Shown here piece after piece: positions 56,240-64,000 of a stretch of 64,000 nucleotides of DNA. Both the position numbers and the translations under genes were made by a program. The notes under the pieces are model-generated. The model ran no database searches. It saw nothing but the letters and a program-made list of their open reading frames with translations, and was not told where the DNA came from. Positions within the stretch are counted from its first letter, which is position 1. Each line of letters opens with the position of its first letter. This DNA comes from Corythucha ciliata (taxonomy: Eukaryota > Arthropoda > Insecta > Hemiptera > Tingidae): contig CM075942.1 of assembly GCA_038030265.1 (NCBI GenBank), forward strand, positions 48,326,751 through 48,390,750, read 5' to 3'.

Positions 56240-57130
56240 TAACCCTCGCAGTCTAAGCGATCATACTAACAATATCAAGTTCAGAAATCTTACATCCGAG
56301 CCCATGACTGGCTGTTTAACATTGGCTAAGTCAGTCGACTTAGCTATACGGAAGTTCATTTCTCCCAAGGACTCAACTTCAAACCCACTATATGCCATTC
56401 CACCCAAAGAATCTTTTTCTTCGCGTTTCATGATTGCAGAGAGTCCTGAAGAGTTTTATGGTTTCTAATTTGATCTAATATCGTATTGCTTGGAAGGGGG
56501 ACGTGCAAGATTTCAACAATTTAAAAATACCTACTACCTACTGCGGCGAGTGTCATGTCTTAGTGTTATATCGTTGATAAAGCAGTAGTTTACTACTTTT
56601 TTAACTGGTTTTATAACAATAAAAATTGTTTATGCATGAATTATAGTATAAGAAGGGAAGAAAATTGTTCGGGCACCGTAATACTGCCATTTAGTCAAAA
56701 AAAAAAAAAAAAAAGCGTATTGCGTGGATCTTTTTGGTAATCACCGTGTATTCGTGTTTTGCTGAAAAAGTAAGTATTTACAGCATACAACATTCAACAG
56801 CTTTTCAAGATGATGCATTTTGCATTGTATCAAAAAACGCTCTACAGACTGACGACAACAACGAGGATAAAACCTTATTCGTCGCGGCTGGAAAAGTCAA
56901 AGTTCATGTTCTTAACAATGTGTTTGGTAGGGATATAAAGGAAATCGACTCTCATGACAAGAGTAAATTCACGGATACACACAAAGAGCTGAACATAGGC
57001 TAAGGCATGCGTAAAATGAAAAACCAAAAAACCAAATGTAGGTACAGTTTGTATAATTTGCCTTGTCGTTCAGAACGGACGAAAATCCGAACGTTCTATA
57101 ATTGATGGCTACCGACCAAACAAAATGTTC
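56240..57130 (+). other. Unassigned open frames after the palindrome
   Basis: Two + strand frames: the end of a frame from 56139 to 56468, and 56734-57003. The second starts (without ATG) right after an A19 tract with KRIAWIFLVITVYSCFAEK, which has the shape of a signal peptide, then an acidic region to a stop at 57001-57003; AATAAA lies at 57130. A donor-like GTAAGTAT follows the signal-like part at 56769. I do not recognise the protein; it could be a small secreted-protein exon or a retrocopy remnant. Confidence 0.35.
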
Positions 57131-57439
57131 AATAAATAAGTCCGACTTTGCTGTTTTGTTTATTTTCAGAATACATTTCCTTTTTATTGGCTATTCCAGT
57201 TCAGCAGCAGTTAATCTTCATAGTCTGACAATCAGTAAAACTTTATGACTCACGTGGAGCCGGTGGAATTGTCACAGATCGCTTCACTTTGAGGCTCCAA
57301 AAGCAGCTGCCGCGTGCCAAAAGTTATCACGTCCCAATCTCTGTCATTTTCATGATTTCAAGACAGTTTCGTGGTTAACGCTTTTGTCGTTAGACTCTTT
57401 TGTGTTCGCGTGGGGGGGGGGGCGTGTTGTGGTTGGACA

Positions 57440-57850
57440 GTTTTGCAATTTTCGGCCAAATAGTTGGTTTCAGCAAGGCAATGTTGGATTCTGTTATAAT
57501 TTTGGGACTAGAAAAAACATTCTGTTATGTTTTTGTTATTTATAATTAATAGCTTTGTATAACGCAGTTGCCTAATAGTCAGTTTGATGACTGACTGAGA
57601 AACCAGATTTTTACTGTTTCCGGTCTCACTGAGTGCCCGGAGGGACACGGACACGTATCCAATTTTCAGGCTCAACTGTATCGAAAAACAGGCATTTTTT
57701 TTTTTTTTTTTTTCTGAAATAAGTCTGTTTCTGGAGATAAATTGTCACTCTTCGAGTCTAGCTGATTTCTAGAGTAAAAGTACCAGTTTTGTGTTAAAAA
57801 TAGTGATATTTCCAGGTTAAATCAGCTTTGAACTACCAGTTCATGTTCTT
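57440..57850. repeat. Degenerate short-period repeats
   Basis: Loose units such as AGTTTTGCAATTTTCGGCCA, CCAGTTTTGTGTTAAAAATA and CAGTTTGATGACTGAC, like those at 18140-18560 but more decayed. T tract at 57696-57712. Confidence 0.4.
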
Positions 57851-57866
57851 ATCGTGAGCTTGTAAT

Positions 57867-57950
57867 CAGTGGCGGACCTACACCTTCGGAGTCCGGGGCA
57901 GAAATCTCTGTGAGGCCCTCCTTTGTGGCGTCTAAAAAACCGAGGGATAC
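57867..57950 (+). mobile_element. Solo hAT-type end
   Basis: CAGTGGCGGACCTACACCTT followed by CGGAGTCCGGGGC. CAG(N)GGCGGA(T/C)C plus a G-rich stretch is the form of hAT terminal repeats. No partner end or target duplication was found. Confidence 0.5.
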
Positions 57951-58740
57951 AATTTTTACGTTTTTCTTCAATTTTACCAAGTACTAGCGCCTGTTCTCGA
58001 TTTCAGCCGTGAATAAGCGTTTTCTCTCAATTTTGCCTTCGAATTAGCGCCCTTATCAATTCCAAGCCGCAAATCAGCGCTTTTCCTCCATCTTAGCTGC
58101 GAACTACCGCCGTTTTTGCGTTTAGCGCGTTTTTCTCTATTATAGCTCAGATTAAGCGGGCTTTCACAAAAATCAGGCCGCGTGGGGCATTTCCCAAATT
58201 TTAGCCGCGAATTAGCTTTTTTCTCAATTTTATAGCTGTGAATTAGGCGTTTTCACCAAAATAACTTCGCAATTAGCAAATTAGCGCCTTTCTCCATTTT
58301 AGCCGTGAATTAGAACTTTTCTCAATGTTAGCCACGAATTACCGTTTTTCACTATTTTAGCTCCGCTTTAGCGCGTTTTCAATAAGAAATCAGGCCGCGA
58401 ATGCGAGTGGTTTTATACATTTTAGCCGCGAAGTAACCCTTTTTTCAATTTTAGCCGCGAATGAAAACGGTTAGCTGCGAATATTTATCCATGAATTATC
58501 CCGCTTTCCCACGATTTTAGCCATGAATTCGGCTCCAGGAGCCGTGAATTTTTTTTTCTCTCAATTTTAGCCACGAGTTGGTGTTTTTCTTCATTTTATC
58601 GGCGAATGAGTATTTCTTTCGGGCATAAATTAGCGCTTTTTATGAATTTTAGTCACAAATGAGGGGTGAGAGGGCTCTTTTTAAAAACAATTTCATTTAC
58701 GACTTTAGCGCTTTCTCCAAACTTTTAGCCCCGCACTATC
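57950..58740. repeat. Degenerate ~30 bp repeats (TTTTAGCCGCGAATTAGCG flavour)
   Basis: About 25 units of TTTTCTCAATTTTAGCCGCGAATTAGCG type, head to tail, with 10-35 percent divergence. This is the clearest array of this flavour. Confidence 0.88.
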
Positions 58741-58819
58741 GGTTTAGTACACGCGAACCTGTCCAACCGAACACTAAAAGTCTTCTTTTCACGTTCCTAC
58801 ATTTTATGCACAGCTTATT

Positions 58820-59195
58820 ATTAATTAAAAATTAAAGTAATGGGATCATATCCTGCAACCTGCAACCCCCCACAGATGGAATGTATCAAAGATTAGAAAA
58901 TGAGTGCTCATCCCGCGTACTTCCCCCCAACCATCAGTCGCTAAATGCGACGATCGAAAGGGTAGAGGAAAAAGGACCGAGCAAAAAGACAATGACGATG
59001 AGTCGTGGGGAAAAGGGATCACCCGGAGTAGAATAATTTGGGCGTTTGGGCGCCGGACCGGAGATTCGGCGTTGTGGTGGTGGGTTCGATTTCCGCTCCG
59101 CTGTGGTTTCTTTTTCACACGGCAACAAACATCGTCATTCTACTTATTAATTAAAAATTAAAGTAATGGGATCATATCCTGCAACCCCCCTCAGA
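58820..59195. repeat. Direct repeats framing a tRNA-related insert
   Basis: A ~45 bp word (AAAGTAATGGGATCATATCC and neighbours) occurs at about 58820-58866 and 59147-59190. Between them is a GC-richer sequence with GTGGGTTCGATTTCCGC at about 59079, a good B box. A clear A box was not found. Confidence 0.55.
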
Positions 59196-62100
59196 TGGAA
59201 CTTATTAAAATTCTCGTTTTTCTGTCTTTAAGCTTTTCGGTGGGGGGGGGGGCCTCTTTTGACCGCGGACCATCACCTCCCTCGCCATTACTTCAGTAGG
59301 TACGCTACTGTTGGTACTGCTTGTATTACAATGGAAAACGGGCCTTTCCCCATCAGTGATAGAGCCAATTTCTTCAGGTAAATATCGGCCGTATTATTGA
59401 AGCCCAAAATCTTTTTCTTGCGAGGCATTCCCATGTTTCAAGGAGAAACAGTCAGTTTTCCAGCTTCACAAATTCAATTACAAGAGAAGGGGAGGGCGTG
59501 CACTATAATGGCCATCGGCGAATACTTAAAGCGGCCATCCACACCTGCGCATGCAGCCTCGTCACTCTTGTTGGAAGCACTCACAATTAGTCGTTTATAG
59601 TGCCAAGGAACAAGACACAAACCGGGAGACAATTAGACCCAGGAGAAATTGAATAATTGACCGAAAAAGTGACAATTCAAACGTTTTTACCCCGTCGCTC
59701 TCCAAACCGGCTATTTAACCGCAAGCATTTAGACACTCGTCCTCTATTCAGACTGTAATTTTTTACCTCCGAATTTTGGTTCAACGCCTCAAAAAAACTT
59801 ACCACCGACGTTTCAATGTGTATATATATATTGTCCGTTCATCAATCATCATCGGACCAAAACGAGATTTTTTGTGTTCGGCGCGCCGGCCCCCGCCGAA
59901 GACATTTTCACTCCTTAGAAAATTTTTTTAAGGGATTTAGGAAACGACATCCTGTACGGAGGCTTTAAAATCGTGAGGCACATTTATTTAGAGAATTTTT
60001 TTTTATGTCGGGTATATTTATTTGTCTTTTAACTCTTTTGGAACGGCCTTGAACGGTTTCTTTCTGTACAGAAGTTGTTTATGTATGCTAATATCGCTGA
60101 AAACATAGTTAGGCAACTTTGACTTGAGCCTGGGAAAGAGACGAGGGTGAGTGGGTTGGAGTTAATTAATTTAAAAAATCCTCTCTCGTTTTCAGAGGAT
60201 ATTCCTCCCTCGCGGTAGCGTCGGGAGAGGTTTGAAAATAATTAGTGAAGAGCTTTTTTTTTTTTTTTTAATAAAAATGCGTGGCAGGGAGAGCTAAAAC
60301 TGCCCGCTGTTTACTTTGTAATGACAGTTTTTTTTTCATTCTTTCTTTCAAGTCATTCACCGCCTGACATCTTGTAACTTGCTGATTAATTTGAGCAAGA
60401 TTTATTAGTCATCAATCTCCATTTTCTCTTGATCCCTCCCCTCTACCAATCCACCTACAAGCAGTATAATTTCCTTAACTACTTTGGTATATAGCCATTT
60501 TTACTCGAGAACCTTAGAAGCCCTTCTCATCGTATTAAATTGAGGGGGGGGTCGTAGGACAAGTGAAAACAAGAAACCTATTAAAGATGCCACCCACGAG
60601 AAATTGATTCTCTGCCGCGCCACGATGATTTATTTCTTTAATTTTAAGCTACCGAGCCCAGAAGTTGTGATACCTGCAATTTTCGGAGATCCATACTATA
60701 CCATTTTTCAATGTCCCTTCCGGGAGTTTGGGAGGTCGGCTGACAGTCGGATTTTTATTTTTTATATTTTTGCATAAAACACAATCGGTTCAGTCAAGAC
60801 GCCATCGTTTTAGTCGAAATAGGCTGGGAACGCAGCTGAGATAGACGTATTTGAATTGGATAACCCGTTTCATCGCCCAAAGAGAAGGTCCTCAACTGAT
60901 GAAATGATCCGAATCAAAAATTGCCTCTTTCCGCCCCCTACATTACGAACTTGTTTGCGATAAATAAACATCTAACGGCCGGGCTCGTCCGTTGAGCATA
61001 CTCCCGTTCTGCGCAATTGTCAGAATTACGTACATCACGTGATTTGGTCTCGCTGGTGATGAATAAAATGTTAAATTGATAAATTCGCTCACAACGTGCC
61101 TTTTCTTGTGTCTGGTACGCACCCACCCATCTATTCTAGACATTGGAACGAGGGGGGAGGGGTCTGTATGAATGTTTGCATTCATCGTTATATGGTGCCC
61201 ACCCTTTTCTTTTACGGTGTGGAGGTCCTCGGAGGGGCGGTGTGTTGAACACGAGATGGCACGCTTTTGAACTGAGACGAACGTGATTTCCCTGTCAAAA
61301 TGGCTTGAAGTTTTCTCTATTTTTACAGAACGAGAAGAGTGCAAGTTGATGTTGAAGTACTCACGTGTTTTTTGTTTTCTTTGTTTTCTTTTCTCCCCCC
61401 CCCCTTTTTCCTTGCTCTTCAATAGAAAAGGTAGTGCAGAACACTCGGAAAAATTAGACGTTTTTACCCATCGGCTTAAGTGCGGCGAGATGCTCGTTTT
61501 AAACTGTGAGAATCGGTGAGAACTTTGCCATCAGCGAAGCGCAGTTCCTTTCCACCCTCGCCGCGCCTTTTTTAATAAATGATGAACCAACGTTTTTAAT
61601 ATGTTCATTTTGGCTCCTTTCAAGGTCTCAAAACCAGGTTTTTTAGAATAGAACTCCGCAGCTTGATCACATTAAGTCTTTAATTACTCCACGCCCTCCA
61701 AGCACCCCCCCCCCCATCACAACCAATACATCTCCTATATCATCATCATTTTTACTTTCTTTCCGAGACCACTTTAAGATTCGCGATCCCGGATTTTATT
61801 GAAGGACACAGCTATAAGGCTCAGAAAGAAAAAAAAAACTGAAGGTGTGAATTAAAGCTGTCTGTAGTTGATGGGGGGAGGGGTATTTGAGCGAGAGTGT
61901 AATGTGAAGGATTGATTTTTGCGGTTTGAAGGTGACTATTTAATGGGCATTGTGGTTTGGATGGACCAAAGGGGATAACTTCGTTTTAGTAACTCTCTTT
62001 CTTTTTTTCAGCTCCTTCGTCCCAATTGGGAGAAGTCCGCCACGCAGAAAGTGAGTGTTTTTATCATTCGTATATATATACATACATACATTGGCATTAG

Positions 62101-62277
62101 CGTTAGCCACAGCCATATATGTAATTAGACTATTCAATCATTCTTCGTTACACTTATCCTTATTACTCAAATTTTTATCTCGCAATCTTGGATGAATGCT
62201 ACCACCTTATCGTAAACGCTGAGGCTGTTAGATTGTAAAATCGACGCGTAATTAAAAGGAAGTTCAAGACTCAAATA
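59196..62277. other. Unique DNA, no gene seen
   Basis: No recognisable exon. Frames up to 159 codons (60943-61422 minus) overlap others and lack domains. At 59800-59880 a minus-strand GAAACGTCGG after a TGATGATTGATGAACGG stretch resembles the hammerhead-like words elsewhere. Homopolymers at 59240, 60256-60269, 61395-61404 and 61705-61713. Confidence 0.4.
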
Positions 62278-63599
62278 ATGCTATTCTTCGGATTTCATTT
62301 TTTTGCATTCCATTACGATATGTTCTAATGAATGTATTTGTCCACATCTATCACAATTATCAGTAAAATCCCTCCCTATTTTGTTCAAGTACTGCTTGCA
62401 AATCCCATGATTAAATCGTAGTCGGCATATGATACGACAGTATTCTTTACTTCTGCCTTTTGAGGTAAACCATGGGTGTCGAGGAATCATGGAAAAAGGT
62501 TTTTATAAAATGCCCCCACTCTACCTTGAGACCTGTACTGCATTTGCCACTGTTTCAGCACATTATCAGAAGCTAGCGTCCAAAGATCCGTAAACGGAAT
62601 TGGTACACTGAGCTGTTCCCCTAATGAAGTACCTTTTTTGGCTGGATACAGCAAACTGATTTTTCGTTTGAAATATCAAGACCAACGGAATTGCACCAAT
62701 TGTTAAATCGAAACATTGTACTATCCAATTTGGTGATACATTCTGAAATGTTCTCACTAGAAGCATATAAGTAAGCAGACGTCGTCTGCGTATTGAAGAA
62801 TTTTGACTCCTGGAGCTAAGGTTGTTTCGATATCTGCAACATAAATGCTGTAGAGTGGTGGGCTGAGAATATCTCCTTGTGGCAAACCTTGCTCGGTGGC
62901 TCTTGGGCCGATCCGCTTATCGTTCATTCGAACAAATAACCGCCTACCTGACACTAACGAGATGATATTATGGCAGATTTTGTTAGGTAATCCTAATTAA
63001 ATCATTTTTCTTTTTAGCACTGGCATTACTACATGATCGTAAGCGCCCCGAATGTCTAGAAATAAACCTAGAGTGACTTTTTTGTTGGTAAAGGCAGTTT
63101 CTACATCGGCGATTAACTGAGCTAGACTGTGATAAGTTGATCTCCCACGGCGGAATCCATATTGTGTGGAAGAGAGTTTGTCATTTTTCTCCAGCCACCA
63201 CTCCAACCTATTCTTAATCATGCGTTCAAATGTCTTCAACACACATGACGATAAGGATATTGGTCTTTAAGACTCACATATATTCGGCTGTTTTTCCGGT
63301 TTCAGAAGCGGAACCACTTCAAAGTCTTTTCATTCTTCTGGAAATGAACCAGAATGCCACATATTGTTAAAAATATGAAGTAGTGCCATTTTGGCGTTCA
63401 TCGGTAGGTTAGCAATAATTGGGTTCGTGATTTGATCCATACCAGGGGCCGTATTACCTCTGTTGCATAGAACTTTCTGAAACTCGTTAATATTAAATGG
63501 TTGTGCCATAAATCTATCTTGAAGATCCTGTGTCTCAGTAATATTATCCTTGGATGGAAAGGGGGAAGCGAAATCTGGAGAGTCTTTCGAGAAATTCAT
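62278..63599 (-). pseudogene. Degenerate LINE reverse transcriptase
   Basis: Minus-strand pieces in several frames, in the right order: 63599-63330 (GNTAPGMDQITNPIIANLP, RT start), 63242-62997 (STQYGFRRGRSTYHSLAQLI; block A FLDIRGAYDHV), 62954-62757 (EQGLPQGDILSPPLYSIYVA, block B; ILQYADDVCLL, catalytic block C), 62766-62566 (thumb) and 62490-62281 (CDRCGQIHSLEHIVMEC, the C-terminal zinc knuckle). Stops and frameshifts separate the pieces, so the copy is dead although all catalytic residues are still readable. I place it in the I/R1/LOA group in a broad sense; it is clearly not the element at 1-1190. Confidence 0.85.
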
Positions 63600-64000
63600 A
63601 CGTCCAAGGGCCCTCGATGGACGGTAAAAATATTTTGGGTTTTCCTATTTCTTATCTTCTTAATATAGGTCCAGATTTTAGTGCATTTCATTCTGAAAAT
63701 GCACTATTGGTCTCGTCGTGATGGTGGCAAACATGGGTCATGTCATGTTTTTTTCACGTTTCAGAACCTCTAGAACACGAATTCAGTGGTCTCCGGAATT
63801 CATATATATCTATATATTTCTTTATATATAATATTGGTTTATATATTTATACATATCTTTATGGCCGTTTTCTTGTTAGCACGATAACTCTCGTAGAAGT
63901 TAATTTAGCGGAACGCGCTTTGGCACAAAAATCAGTAGTCATAAGACACCGGTCGGTATTGCATTTGGGCCAAATCGGTCAAGGTGGAGGGGGGGAAAAT
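63600..64000. other. A/T-rich end of window, nothing recognised
   Basis: Contains a TATATA-rich stretch at 63802-63860. Possibly the upstream part of the LINE at 62278-63599, but no domain is readable. Confidence 0.4.

Noticed and set aside
56139..56468. 109-codon frame beginning in the palindrome
   Set aside because: Its first third is the arm of the inverted repeat; the rest shows no domain or splice context.
60943..61422. 159-codon minus-strand frame as a gene
   Set aside because: Low-complexity Lys/Glu-rich start, no domain, overlapped by other frames, no splice or promoter context recognised.

Overview
This is a window of a eukaryotic, almost certainly arthropod, nuclear genome. The evidence is a spliced gene with GT-AG introns, three non-LTR retrotransposon remnants with arthropod-type reverse transcriptases, many MITEs and foldback elements, tRNA-derived repeats, and long A/T and G/C homopolymers. 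I see no bacterial operons, rRNA genes or CRISPR arrays. A sap-feeding hemipteran or a crustacean would both fit; the sequence alone does not decide.

The one real gene lies on the + strand from about 2.5 to 19.2 kb. It is a ClC-7-like chloride/proton exchanger. Fourteen exons were placed by hand; every junction keeps frame, giving 688 codons plus a stop (19175-19177) with no break. The N-terminal ~100 residues of the family are not found and probably lie on an exon upstream of 2513 or outside the window. Eleven introns are 57-149 bp; two (3032-10901 and 12951-18713) are 7.9 and 5.8 kb and filled with repeats. The two Glu residues of the exchange cycle are kept, but the selectivity motifs are altered (GSGIP reads GGGIA, GKEGP reads GMEGP), which points to a diverged paralogue.

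The rest is repeat landscape. 1-1190 (minus): open, 5'-truncated Jockey-like LINE running off the left edge. 22.5-26.3 kb (minus): CR1/L2-like LINE with a zinc-finger ORF1, an endonuclease and a thumb/C-terminus but no reverse transcriptase core, interrupted by a MITE. 26.3-31.45 kb: an inverted array of ~140 bp repeats split by a 1.7 kb hAT-like element with a perfect 8-bp target duplication, then a 1.75 kb tandem duplication. 33.6-35.4 kb: a 1.78 kb inverted-repeat element carrying a fragment like a transposase helix-turn-helix. 62.3-63.6 kb (minus): a broken LINE. At least ten smaller inverted-repeat elements are scattered, several with TTA/TAA duplications typical of PIF/Harbinger MITEs.

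Roughly a fifth of the window is made of very degenerate short-period repeats (about 27-45 bp) in several flavours (AATTTCGCGG..., TTTTAGCCGCGAATTAGCG..., GAATTGCCAGTTTTAT..., GTCAGTTTCGTGGGCAAAT...). They explain most of the strange texture of the DNA and are the least ordinary large-scale feature. Remaining stretches (19.3-21.5, 31.5-33.6, 38-42, 44.7-48.7, 51-54, 59.2-62.2 kb) show no recognisable exon or element.
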